Source: Haloactinopolyspora alba
GTDB lineage: Bacteria; Actinomycetota; Actinomycetes; Jiangellales; Jiangellaceae
Reading direction: 5' to 3'
DNA length: 64,000 nt
NCBI RefSeq assembly: GCF_003014555.1
Contig: NZ_PYGE01000001.1
Location: 541,294 to 605,293, forward strand
Shown here: piece by piece, positions 44,281-52,782 of the stretch
How the letters are laid out: every line of letters starts with the position of its first letter
Numbering within the stretch: the first letter of the stretch is position 1
Translations under genes and position numbers: made by a program
The notes under the pieces: generated by a model
The model's input: only the letters and a program-made list of their open reading frames with translations
The model's database searches: none
Told to the model about the DNA's origin: nothing

Positions 44281-45483
44281 TCAGGTGTACAGGACGGCGT
44301 CGGCGGGCGGACGTGGTGCCGGCGGGCTCGCGGCGAGGATCTCGTCGGCGTCGTGCCGCGCGTCCACACCGGAACGCAGCGCGGGCGAGCCCCACAGCAG
44401 ATCGACGAACGGCGGGCGGTGGCGGTCGTCGGGCTCGCGCCACCGGAAACCGTCCGGGTACAGCTCGGCGAACGCCGACAGGATCCCGATGCCGGTGCGC
44501 ACCGGCTCGAAGGCGTCGGGGTCGAGCACGTGCATCTGGACGCCGCGCAGCGTCGACCCGGTCCACTTTCCGTGCGTGGGGCGGAACCTCAGGTCGCGGA
44601 ACCGCACGCCTGGAAAGCCCAGCTCGGTCAGGCACGACGCCAGCCGCGCGTCCGCGTAGGGGGCGCCGACGATCTCGAACGGCCGCGTCGTCCCGCGTCC
44701 TTCGGAGACGTTGGTCCCCTCGAGCAGACCGGTGCACGGATACACCCGGGCGGTGTCCAGGGTCGGCATGTTCGGCGACGGCATCACCCACACGCGTCCG
44801 TCCGCGCCGGTGTCGTCGCGCCGCCACCCGTCCATCGCCACCACGTCCAGATCCGGACGCGCCGCCGTCGCCTCGGGAACGTGCTCGGCCGCGAACCACC
44901 GCGCCAGCTCGCCCACCGTCAGGCCGTGCCGCAACGGCACCGAGACCCGGCCGACGAAGCTCGCGCACGAGCCCAGCAGACCCGGGCCCTCGGTACGGAC
45001 GCCGCCGAGCGGGTTCGGCCGGTCCAGCACCGTGACCGGCAGTCCGATGCGCGCGGCCGAGCACAGCAGATCGTAGAGCGTCCAGACGTAGGTGTAATAG
45101 CGCACCCCGACGTCCTGCAGGTCGAACAGGACGGCGTCCACCCCGGACCCGCGCAGCTGGTCGTCCAGTTCGCGCCCGGACCGGCCGTAGGTGTCCAGCA
45201 CCGCCAGTCCGGTGCCCTCGTCCACGCCGCCGGGCTCACTCTCGCCGGCCTGTACGGCTCCGGCCATGCCGTGCTCCGGTGTGAACAGCGTGGTGAGCGG
45301 CACACCGGCGGCGAGCAGCGCGTCGACGTTGCGGGTGAGGTCCGGCATGGTGCCGGTGTCGTTCGTGAACAGCCCGACCGCGCTCCCGGCCACGAGCCCC
45401 GGGTCTTCCACGAGCCGTTGCACACCGGTGCGCACGGACCTGGCGGCGCGGACGTCGCGGCAGGGTACGGCGGCTTCCGTCAT
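44281..45483 (-). CDS. namZ: Exo-beta-N-acetylmuramidase NamZ (DUF1343)
   Basis: DUF1343-family glycosidase of 400 residues, the family in which NamZ releases MurNAc from peptidoglycan fragments. Landmarks are LFTNDTGTMPDLTRN, LFTPEHGMAG, VLFDLQDVGVRYYTYV, VLDRPNPLGG, MPSPNMPTLDTARVYPG-like MPSPNMPTLDTARVYPCT, and LLEGTNVSEGRGTTRPFE. No signal peptide is seen, so it should act in the cytoplasm. It is the first gene of the operon, with a leaderless-type promoter at its start codon. Confidence 0.92.
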   Translation of the reverse strand: MTEAAVPCRDVRAARSVRTGVQRLVEDPGLVAGSAVGLFTNDTGTMPDLTRNVDALLAAGVPLTTLFTPEHGMAGAVQAGESEPGGVDEGTGLAVLDTYGRSGRELDDQLRGSGVDAVLFDLQDVGVRYYTYVWTLYDLLCSAARIGLPVTVLDRPNPLGGVRTEGPGLLGSCASFVGRVSVPLRHGLTVGELARWFAAEHVPEATAARPDLDVVAMDGWRRDDTGADGRVWVMPSPNMPTLDTARVYPCTGLLEGTNVSEGRGTTRPFEIVGAPYADARLASCLTELGFPGVRFRDLRFRPTHGKWTGSTLRGVQMHVLDPDAFEPVRTGIGILSAFAELYPDGFRWREPDDRHRPPFVDLLWGSPALRSGVDARHDADEILAASPPAPRPPADAVLYT

Positions 45484-45522
45484 GGTGAAAGTACGTTACG
45501 TTTCGTTCCACCATCAGGTCAA
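45484..45522 (-). promoter_or_regulatory. Leaderless promoter and candidate MurR/RpiR operator of the namZ operon
   Basis: On the minus strand TTGACC (45522-45517), 18 bases, TAACGT (45498-45493); transcription would start within a few bases of the namZ ATG at 45483. An inverted repeat, GGTGGAA (45512-45506) with TTTCACC (45490-45484), six of seven pairs, spans the spacer, the -10 box and the start region, so a bound repressor would block RNA polymerase. Confidence 0.55.
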
Positions 45523-45623
45523 CGAATAACGTCGAGACGAGATCGCCGGAAACGCCATCCGTGGGCCCGCCGGCCACGTACAAGCCCGTGAGGGATCATC
45601 ACGTCGTGCCCGGAGGTGAATCG

Positions 45624-46319
45624 ATGTCCCGCAAGACGCGCCGCCGAATCCTGTTCGGCCTCGGCGGGTTCGTCCTGCTCGTCGCGCTCGTCATCGGCGG
45701 GACATACGTGTACGTCAACATCATCACGGGCGACGCGCCCGACCCGCTGGCGCTGGACGACACCGCGCCCGACGGCGCCGCGTCCGGTGCCGAACTGGAC
45801 GGCACCTGGACCGTCGCCGAGGGCTCCGAAGCCGGCTACCGCGTCGACGAGGTGCTCAACGGCCAGGACAACACGGTCGTCGGCCGCACCCAGGACGTCA
45901 CCGGTGAGTTCACGGTCACCGACGGCTCACTCGAGTCCGGCCGCGTCGAGGTCGACATGACGACCGTCACCACCGACAGCGACGCCCGGGACAGTCAGTT
46001 CCGCGGGCCGATCATGATGACCGACGAGTTCCCCACCTCGACATTCGAGCTCACCGAGCCGGTGCCGCTGGACGAGGTGGACGGCTCCGGCCGGGTGAGC
46101 CTGACCGCCACCGGCGACCTCACCCTGCGGGACACGACCCGGCCGGTCGAGGTGAGCGTCGACCTCCAGGTGTCCGACGACACGGTGCAGGTCGCCGGGT
46201 CGGCGCCGATCACGTTCACCGACTTCGGCATCGAACCGCCGGACCTGGGATTCGTCCGGGTCGAGGACTCCGGCGTCGTCGAGTTCCTGCTCACCCTGGA
46301 CCCCACGTCCGCGGAGTGA
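45624..46319 (+). CDS. YceI-family protein with N-terminal membrane anchor
   Basis: Lipocalin-like YceI domain (about 60-231) behind a signal-anchor helix (about 10-32). Features: GTWTVAEGSEAGYRVDE, VEVDMTTVTTDSDARDSQFR, FPTSTFELTEPV and a C-terminal VEFLLTLDP. YceI proteins bind isoprenoid-like lipids; the ligand here is unknown. The ATG at 45624 follows GGAGGTG. Confidence 0.9.
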   Translation: MSRKTRRRILFGLGGFVLLVALVIGGTYVYVNIITGDAPDPLALDDTAPDGAASGAELDGTWTVAEGSEAGYRVDEVLNGQDNTVVGRTQDVTGEFTVTDGSLESGRVEVDMTTVTTDSDARDSQFRGPIMMTDEFPTSTFELTEPVPLDEVDGSGRVSLTATGDLTLRDTTRPVEVSVDLQVSDDTVQVAGSAPITFTDFGIEPPDLGFVRVEDSGVVEFLLTLDPTSAE

Positions 46320-46623
46320 GCAGACCCGACGTGGACCAGGAATCACCGATCCGGCCAGCCGTAGAGTCTGTGAGCTGATGTTTCGGCACCGGGGCACGTA
46401 CTGACCAGGCGGGCGGACCGCACCGGCCGTGGCGGCCACGGAGCGGCACGAGGAAGCGGCATCCGCGTCGGAAGGGGTGACACTGTGGTCAACAGTTGCC
46501 GCTGGCGTCACGGTTCTCGAAAGGAGGGCAGCGGCTAAGGCACCTGGCGCGAACGAGGTCAGGTTTCCTGCGCACGCCGGAACTCGCGTCCGCGGGCTGC
46601 CCCCGCGGACGCGTTCGATTCCG
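46320..46623. other. Convergent spacer, YceI / LppM
   Basis: These 304 bases separate the 3' ends of the YceI and LppM genes. The only clear structure is the strong hairpin at 46585-46613. I see no gene. Confidence 0.6.
46585..46613. terminator. Strong hairpin terminator beside lppM
   Basis: CGCGTCCGCGGG (46585-46596), loop CTGCC, CCCGCGGACGCG (46602-46613): a perfect 12-bp stem 10 bases from the LppM stop, likely bidirectional. Confidence 0.8.
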
Positions 46624-47703
46624 TCAGATCCCGCCGCCGGAAGCTCCACTTCCACTGGACGAAGACCCGCCGTCGGACCCGGTGCTGCCGCTGGAGTCGG
46701 AACCACCCGTCGTCTCGGCGCCACCGGACGGCTTGACATCACCGCTCGGCCCGGCGTCACCCGCCGGCGAGGCGTCACCCGTCGGCTCGGTCCGCTCAGT
46801 GGGGAGCTCCGCGCCGTCGGCGCCCTGCGAGGCGCCCGGCTCCGGCGAGGCGCCCGGCTCCTGCGGAGCGCCCGAACCCTGTGCCGCTCCGGCTGAATCG
46901 CCGACCGGGGACGCCTCGGCCTGGCCCATCTGGGTCTCGCCGGTGCTCGCCGCCATGCCGGCCGGCGGCGGAGGCGGGACGCTGCCCGCGCCCTCGGGCG
47001 AGGACTGCCCCCGGTTGCGTGCCATGAAGTACAGCAGCGCCACGAGCCCGACGATCACGACCAGCACGATGACGATCCACAGCCAGACCGGCATGCCGCC
47101 ACCGCCGGAGTCCTCGGCGCGGGCGCTGACCTCGAGGGTCTCGCCCGGCTCGGGCACCCACGTGACCGTGTTGCCGTCGAGTTCGCCGTTGTGCTCGATG
47201 ACCTCGCCGGGGAACGTGATGCTGAGGCTGATGTCGACGGACTCCATCATGCCCTGGAGATCGGCCGCGTCGCCGCCGAGCTGGCCCTCGAGGCCCTCCA
47301 TGCCCTGCATCTGCGACGGGTCCATCGCCGACGTGTCCATGGCGCCGGACACCACGAACTCCTCACCCTCGTGGGTGATGCTGAAGCCGTCCGACTCCTC
47401 GGCGAACTCGGAGAGGTCGGCGCCGTCGAAGGTGTAGCGCTTGCCGGAGAACTCGTCGTCCTCGTAGTGCTCGGTCTCGGTGCCCTCTGGCAGGTCCGTA
47501 TCCATCTGATCGAACATGGCATCCGGATCCTCGCCCATGGCCGCAGCCATGTCCTGCATGTCCTTGCTCAAAGCGAAGACCATCGACCCGTCGACCGTGT
47601 CGTCGGAGTTCAGCTCCAGCTGCATCTCCGCCTTCACACAGCCGGTGAGCGACACCATCAACAGACCGGCACCGAGCGCACGCAGCGCTTTCCCTCGATT
47701 CAT
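46624..47703 (-). CDS. LppM-family lipoprotein
   Basis: Cell-envelope lipoprotein of 359 residues: signal with SLTGC lipobox (Cys22), a beta-rich LppM domain (about 25-225; AEMQLELNSDDTVDGSMVFA, LSITFPGEVIEHNGELDG), one transmembrane helix near 230-255 (WLWIVIVLVVIVGLVALLYF) and a long Pro/Gly/Ser-rich C-terminal tail. In mycobacteria LppM is linked to phagosome manipulation; no such role is implied for this organism. It is divergent from the acyl-CoA oxidase gene. Confidence 0.85.
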   Translation of the reverse strand: MNRGKALRALGAGLLMVSLTGCVKAEMQLELNSDDTVDGSMVFALSKDMQDMAAAMGEDPDAMFDQMDTDLPEGTETEHYEDDEFSGKRYTFDGADLSEFAEESDGFSITHEGEEFVVSGAMDTSAMDPSQMQGMEGLEGQLGGDAADLQGMMESVDISLSITFPGEVIEHNGELDGNTVTWVPEPGETLEVSARAEDSGGGGMPVWLWIVIVLVVIVGLVALLYFMARNRGQSSPEGAGSVPPPPPAGMAASTGETQMGQAEASPVGDSAGAAQGSGAPQEPGASPEPGASQGADGAELPTERTEPTGDASPAGDAGPSGDVKPSGGAETTGGSDSSGSTGSDGGSSSSGSGASGGGI

Positions 47704-47852
47704 GGTGCGCAGCCTGGCACAACGCCGTTTTTTCCGCACCTGCGCGCGGGCCCTTCGACGGGCCCTGTCAGCCCCCGGCCCGGCATGCCGGGCCGAGGCA
47801 CATGTAAGACCACGGCCAGGCATGATGGTACCGATGAGCACTCGGAGGCACC

Positions 47853-49784
47853 GTGTCGACAACTGACGCCCGCAGGCAGGACGCCGTCCGTCCTGATACC
47901 GAAGTGATACGTTCCGTGCTCGACGGCCGCTGGGCCGAGTCACGGCGAGCGATCCGCGCCCTCGCGGACGACCCGTTGTTCCATCCCGTGTCCGGGCTCT
48001 CCGTCGAGGCCTACCGCGATCGGGTGTGGCACCAGATGACGACGCTGGCCGCCGACGGACGCATCCGGGTCGGTTTTCCGGCGGCGCACGGCGGGGCCGA
48101 CGACGTCGGCAGTTGGATCACGATGTTCGAGACGCTGGCGCACGCCGACCTGTCCCTGCTCGTCAAGGCCGGGGTCCAGTGGGGCCTGTTCGGCAGCGCG
48201 GTGCTGCACCTCGGTACGCGGCACCACCACGAGCGCTACCTCGACGACATCATCACGCTGCGGCTGCCGGGGTGCTTCGCGATGACCGAGACGGGACACG
48301 GCTCGGACGTCCAGGCGCTGCGTACCACGGCCGTGCACGATCCGGCGACCGACGAGTTCGTCGTGCACACGCCGGACGCCGACGCTCGCAAGGACTACAT
48401 CGGCAACGCCGCTCGCGACGGCCGCTCCGCCGTCGTCTTCGCCCAGCTCACGACCGCTGACGAGGAGCACGGGGTGCACGCGTTCCTGGTGCCGATCCGC
48501 GCGGACGACGGGAGCCCGTTGGCCGGCGTCACGATCGGCGACTGCGGCGACAAGGCCGGGCTGCGCGGCGTGGACAACGGCCGGCTCGGCTTCGACCGGG
48601 TCCGCGTCGCGCGCGAGAACCTGCTGGACCGCTACGCCCAGGTCGCCGCGGACGGCTCGTACACCAGCCCGATCGCCAACCCGAACCGGCGGTTCTTCAC
48701 CATGCTCGGCACCCTGGTGCAGGGACGGGTCAGCGTCGCCGGCGCCTCGGGCAGCGCCACGAAGTCGGCGCTGACCATCGCGGTCCGGTACGCCGAACGC
48801 CGCCGCCAGTTCACCGTGCCGGGCACCGACGACGAGGTCGCGGTCCTGGACTACCGCGCCCACCAGCGACGGCTGCTGCCGGCGTTGGCCACCACGTACG
48901 CGATGCACTTCGCCCAGTCGCAGCTGGTCGAGGAGCTGCGGTCGGTGCTCGGCGGCGACGACACGCACGCACAGCGCGAGCTCGAGTCCCGCGCCGCCGG
49001 GCTGAAAGCCGTCGCGACCGCGCACGCCACCACCACCATCCAGGAGTGCCGCGAAGCCTGTGGCGGCGCGGGCTACCTGTCCGAGAACCGCCTCCCGCAG
49101 CTCAAGGCGGACACCGACGTGTTCACCACGTTCGAGGGCGACAACACCGTCCTGCTGCAGCTGGTGGCCAAGGAGCTGCTCACCGGCTACCGGGAGCAGT
49201 TCGGCAACCTGGACTTCTCCGGCACGGTGCGGTTCGTCTCCGAACAGGTCGTCGAAACCGTCGTCGAACGCACCGCGGGACGGTCACTGATCCAGCGCCT
49301 GGTCGACGCCGTCCCCGGCCGCGACGAGGACGCCGACCTCCGGGATCGGGGCTATCAGCTCAAACTCTTCGAATCGCGCGAGAAGCACCTGCTCGACGGC
49401 GCCGCACGCCGGCTGCGCCGCGCTTCCGGCGCCACCGGCACAGCCGCGTTCGACGCGTTCAACGAGGTCCAGGACCATCTGCTCACGGCGGCCCGTGCGC
49501 ACGTCGACCGGGTGGTTCTCGAGGCCTTCGTCGCCGCCATCGACACGTGCGCGGACACCGCGGCCACGGCGCTGCTCGACCGCGTCTGCGACCTGTACGC
49601 ACTGTCCACCATCGAGGCGCACCGCGGCTGGTACCTCGAGCACGACCGGCTGTCCCCCGCCCGCAGCAAGGCCGTCACGGCGACGGTCAACGAGCTGTGC
49701 GCGGAGTTGCGTCCACACGCGCGTCAGCTGGTGGACGCCTTCGCCGTGCCGGACGCCTTCCTCGGCGCCGCGATACTGGACTGA
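47853..49784 (+). CDS. Acyl-CoA oxidase/dehydrogenase family protein
   Basis: FAD enzyme of 643 residues, the length of acyl-CoA oxidases rather than of the shorter (~380) dehydrogenases. Features: FAMTETGHGSDVQALRTTA, RVSVAGASGSATKSALTIAV, ECREACGGAGYLSENRL and the catalytic Glu region TTFEGDNTVLLQLVAKELL, which is ACOX-like. It would start beta-oxidation, passing electrons to O2. The GTG at 47853 follows CGGAGG. Confidence 0.93.
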   Translation: MSTTDARRQDAVRPDTEVIRSVLDGRWAESRRAIRALADDPLFHPVSGLSVEAYRDRVWHQMTTLAADGRIRVGFPAAHGGADDVGSWITMFETLAHADLSLLVKAGVQWGLFGSAVLHLGTRHHHERYLDDIITLRLPGCFAMTETGHGSDVQALRTTAVHDPATDEFVVHTPDADARKDYIGNAARDGRSAVVFAQLTTADEEHGVHAFLVPIRADDGSPLAGVTIGDCGDKAGLRGVDNGRLGFDRVRVARENLLDRYAQVAADGSYTSPIANPNRRFFTMLGTLVQGRVSVAGASGSATKSALTIAVRYAERRRQFTVPGTDDEVAVLDYRAHQRRLLPALATTYAMHFAQSQLVEELRSVLGGDDTHAQRELESRAAGLKAVATAHATTTIQECREACGGAGYLSENRLPQLKADTDVFTTFEGDNTVLLQLVAKELLTGYREQFGNLDFSGTVRFVSEQVVETVVERTAGRSLIQRLVDAVPGRDEDADLRDRGYQLKLFESREKHLLDGAARRLRRASGATGTAAFDAFNEVQDHLLTAARAHVDRVVLEAFVAAIDTCADTAATALLDRVCDLYALSTIEAHRGWYLEHDRLSPARSKAVTATVNELCAELRPHARQLVDAFAVPDAFLGAAILD

Positions 49785-49789
49785 GCACG

Positions 49790-50542
49790 TCAGGTCCGTT
49801 CGGCCACCAGATGGAAGCGGTGCGCCCACACGTCGAACCCGTCGTCGGCCCGGATCCGATCGTGCAGCGCGCGCAGCGGTGCGTCGTACGCGTCCAACGT
49901 GAATTCGCCGACCTGCCACGGTGCGATACGCAGGAACAGCACGACAGCACCGATGTCGGTGAAACGCGTCGGCGGGAACTCCTCCCCTGACGCGGTGACG
50001 CGCAGACCGCACCGCTCGACGTCGCGCACGCTGCCCGCCAGGTCGTGCTCCGCATATTCGAGCGGTGGCGCTCCGAGCGCCTCGTTCAGCCCTTCCAGAT
50101 CGCGCCCGCCCACCTGCTGGGTGACGAACGTCCCGCCCGGACGCAGCACCCGCGCCACCTCCGCCGGGTCGAACTCCTCGTGCTTGTTCAGCACGACGTC
50201 CATGCTCGCGTCCGGGACCGGGAGCTCGCTCGGAGCCGCGGTGACGTCGACGACCTCGACGCCCAGCGGCTCGAGCCGGCGCCGGGCGACGTCCACGTTC
50301 GGCGCCCAGCCCTCCGTCGCGATCGTGCGCGGCGGCAACGGACCGAGCATGCTCAGCAGCTCGCCGCCGCCGGTGCCGAGGTCGAGCGCCGCCCCGGCGC
50401 CGGCCAGCGCGGAACGGGCGAGCCGCGCGTAGCTCCACGATGTCGATTCCTCGCGCATGCGTGGGTTCAGCTCGCTGAAGTCCCATCCTTCGAACGGGTG
50501 CGCCATCGCCGCGGCCACCAGTTCGTCGTACGACGTGTCCAT
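49790..50542 (-). CDS. SAM-dependent methyltransferase
   Basis: Class I methyltransferase of 250 residues with SAM motif I LDLGTGGGELLSML, the motif II region DVVLNKHEEF and ARVLRPGGTFVTQQVGG. The N-terminal FEGWDFSELNPRM is common in actinobacterial homologues of unknown substrate. It is convergent with the acyl-CoA oxidase gene (5-base gap). Confidence 0.9.
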   Translation of the reverse strand: MDTSYDELVAAAMAHPFEGWDFSELNPRMREESTSWSYARLARSALAGAGAALDLGTGGGELLSMLGPLPPRTIATEGWAPNVDVARRRLEPLGVEVVDVTAAPSELPVPDASMDVVLNKHEEFDPAEVARVLRPGGTFVTQQVGGRDLEGLNEALGAPPLEYAEHDLAGSVRDVERCGLRVTASGEEFPPTRFTDIGAVVLFLRIAPWQVGEFTLDAYDAPLRALHDRIRADDGFDVWAHRFHLVAERT

Positions 50543-50604
50543 CGTCCACTCCTCGTCCCGGTTCTCTGTCCCCGACTACACCACGACGACGCTACGGTGG
50601 CCGA

Positions 50605-51495
50605 ATGCGGATCGTGTCGCTGCTGCCGTCGACCACGGAGACCCTGTTCGCCATCGGGGCCGGCGACGACGTCGTGGGCGTCACGTTCGAGTGCGACCAC
50701 CCGGCCGAGGCACGCACCCGCACCATCGTGTCCACCAGCGCCCTGCCCGACGGTCTCGCACCGGGGCGCATCGACGAGATCGTCAGCCGCCGGATGGCCG
50801 CCGGTGAGGATCTCTACCACCTGGACCAGGGTGCGCTGGCCGGACTGGACGCCGACCTCGTCGTCACCCAGGACCTCTGCGCCGTCTGCGCGGTCGACGT
50901 CTCGAACGTGCAGGACGCACTGGAGCATCTGGTGTGCTCGGCCGACGTGCTGACCATCGACCCGCAGAACCTCGCCGAAGTGCTGGCGTCGGTACGCACC
51001 CTCGGCAACGCCACCGGCACCGGAGACCGCGCCGATGAGCTCGTCACGTCGCTGACAGGGCGGCTGGACGCGGTCCGGGCGACCATCGCGCACCGGCGCC
51101 ACGTTCCGGCGCTCGTCCTGGAGTGGACCGACCCGCCGTTCGCGCCCGGGCACTGGGTTCCGGACATGGTGGAAGCCGCGGGCGGAACGTGCGTCCTCGG
51201 AGAGGCCGGCGAGCGCTCGTACCGGACCGACCCGGCCGTGGTCCGCGGGTCCGCCGCCGAGGTCGTCGTCTGCGCGCCCTGCGGATTCGGACTGGACGAG
51301 TCCACGAGGCTGGCGCACGAACTGGTCGAACATGACGGTGTCGCGCCCGGCACGCCGGTGTGGGCGGTCGACGCGAACGCGTCCTTCGCCCGGCCGGGAC
51401 CGCGGCTGGTCGACGGCGTGGAGGCGCTGGCCGCGATCTTGCACCCCGAAGCTGCCGGCCCTCCGGATCCGGCACTGGCGCGCCGCGTACGCTGA
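50605..51495 (+). CDS. BtuF-like cobalamin-binding protein without signal peptide
   Basis: Substrate-binding-protein fold of 296 residues that begins directly with MRIVSLLPSTTETLFAIGAG; there is no signal peptide or lipobox, so it should be cytoplasmic. Conserved pieces are VTFECDHPAEA, VTQDLCAVCAVDV and ALVLEWTDPPFAPGHW. It has no ABC partner beside it and no cobalamin riboswitch before it. Such proteins are often annotated as cobalamin-binding, but ligand and role are not proved. Confidence 0.85.
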   Translation: MRIVSLLPSTTETLFAIGAGDDVVGVTFECDHPAEARTRTIVSTSALPDGLAPGRIDEIVSRRMAAGEDLYHLDQGALAGLDADLVVTQDLCAVCAVDVSNVQDALEHLVCSADVLTIDPQNLAEVLASVRTLGNATGTGDRADELVTSLTGRLDAVRATIAHRRHVPALVLEWTDPPFAPGHWVPDMVEAAGGTCVLGEAGERSYRTDPAVVRGSAAEVVVCAPCGFGLDESTRLAHELVEHDGVAPGTPVWAVDANASFARPGPRLVDGVEALAAILHPEAAGPPDPALARRVR

Positions 51496-51502
51496 GCACG
51501 GA

Positions 51503-51955
51503 TCACCCGGCGGAGCGAAGCACCTCGAGTGCCCGGTCGGCGTGCGCGTCCATGGAGACCTCGCTGCGGATGACCTCGACCACCCGCTGGTCGGCGCCGA
51601 TGACGAAGGTGTGCCGCTTGACCGGGATCGGCCCGATCCGGCGTTTCACGCCGAACCGCTCGGCGACTGTCCGGTCCTCGTCACTGAGCAGCGGGAATCC
51701 GACACCGTTGCGGTCGGCGAACTCCTGCTGCCGGGACACGTCGTCGGCGCTGATGCCGACGGTCTGTGCGCCCACCGCCGTGAACTCGGCGACCAGGTCG
51801 CGGAAGTGGCACACCTCCGCGGTGCAGCCCTTGGTCATCGCCGCCGGATAGAAGAACAGCACCACCGGCCCGTCCGCCAGCATCTCGCTCAGCCGCCGCG
51901 GTGTTCCGTCCTGGTCCGGGAGCTCGAAATCCTCGACCACGTCACCGGCCTTCAT
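51503..51955 (-). CDS. bcp: Thioredoxin-dependent peroxiredoxin, BCP/PrxQ type
   Basis: Peroxiredoxin of 150 residues. The peroxidatic Cys is Cys44 and the resolving Cys is Cys49 (TKGCTAEVCHFRD, where the usual TPGCTxExC has Lys for Pro). GDVVEDFELPDQDG at the N-terminus and FPLLSDEDRTVAERFGV are typical. It is convergent with the BtuF-like gene. Confidence 0.94.
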   Translation of the reverse strand: MKAGDVVEDFELPDQDGTPRRLSEMLADGPVVLFFYPAAMTKGCTAEVCHFRDLVAEFTAVGAQTVGISADDVSRQQEFADRNGVGFPLLSDEDRTVAERFGVKRRIGPIPVKRHTFVIGADQRVVEVIRSEVSMDAHADRALEVLRSAG

Positions 51956-52087
51956 GCGGCGATCCCTTCGGCGAGATTCATGATCAGCCGAACCAGGCTA
52001 CCTGGACGACGACGATCCGTTCACGCACCGAACGGGCCTGGCGTTCCTGCCCCGTGGCCGGCCGTCGGAACGATAGCCTCGGCGGCT

Positions 52088-52633
52088 GTGTCCGAGCAGA
52101 TCACGGCCGGCATCGGCCGCCGCATCATCGCCTTCGTCGTCGACGCCGTACCAGGGCTCGTCCTGTTCTGGTCGCTGGTCGCCGCGCTCGGCGACAAGAT
52201 CGGCGAGAAGGACGGCACGAACATCACGATGCGGTTCGAGATCGTGAACGGCCAGACCCAGGCGGAGTTGTTCGGGACGCTGTACCACCTGGACGACGGT
52301 CCGGCCGCCCTGGTCACGCTGGTCGGCCTGGCCTACTGGATCGGCGTTCTCGTGGTATGGCAAGGACTCACCGGCCGGACCATCGGCAAGAGCCTGACGA
52401 ACATGCGCACCGTGGACGCGAACGGCCGTCCGTGCGGTATCGGCCGGGCGGCCGCACGCTGGGTGCTGCTGATCGTCGACGCGTTCCCCTACATCATCCC
52501 GATGCTGGTCGGTTTCATCACCGCGGTCTCCTCGCCGGACCGGCGGCGTGTGGGCGACCGCGTGGCGAAGACGTGGGTCGTCCGCGCCGACGCGGTCGGC
52601 CGCCCCATCGGAGTCGACCACGAGTCGGACTGA
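52088..52633 (+). CDS. RDD-family membrane protein
   Basis: Membrane protein of 181 residues with the RDD pattern (AGIGRRIIAFVVDAVPG at the start and GRTIGKSLTNMRTVDANG in the middle) and about four hydrophobic helices. The GTG at 52088 begins the conserved part. The function of the family is not settled; ion exchange has been shown for some members. Confidence 0.87.
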   Translation: MSEQITAGIGRRIIAFVVDAVPGLVLFWSLVAALGDKIGEKDGTNITMRFEIVNGQTQAELFGTLYHLDDGPAALVTLVGLAYWIGVLVVWQGLTGRTIGKSLTNMRTVDANGRPCGIGRAAARWVLLIVDAFPYIIPMLVGFITAVSSPDRRRVGDRVAKTWVVRADAVGRPIGVDHESD

Positions 52634-52705
52634 GCGTGACCCTGTGGGTGACGGAGCGGATCAGGCTCGGGTCCCGAGTCGCGACGTGCGGTCCTCGTGC
52701 TGGCA

Positions 52706-52743
52706 GGTTGACACGAGTGGCAACGGTTGCGCCTCATGTCACC
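52706..52743. repeat. Dispersed palindromic repeat, copy 2 (likely bidirectional terminator)
   Basis: The element has GGTTGACACGAGTGGCAAC and an inverted partner ending CTCATGTCACC. It is closely similar to the reverse complement of 3292-3328 and also lies between convergent genes (RDD and epoxide hydrolase). Confidence 0.65.
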
Positions 52744-52782
52744 CGCTGCTGACAACAGGGCTTCGCCGCCCGAGTTTCCGCT

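Noticed and set aside
50543..50604. A cobalamin riboswitch before the cytoplasmic BtuF-like gene
   Set aside because: The spacer is only about 60 bases and has none of the aptamer boxes.
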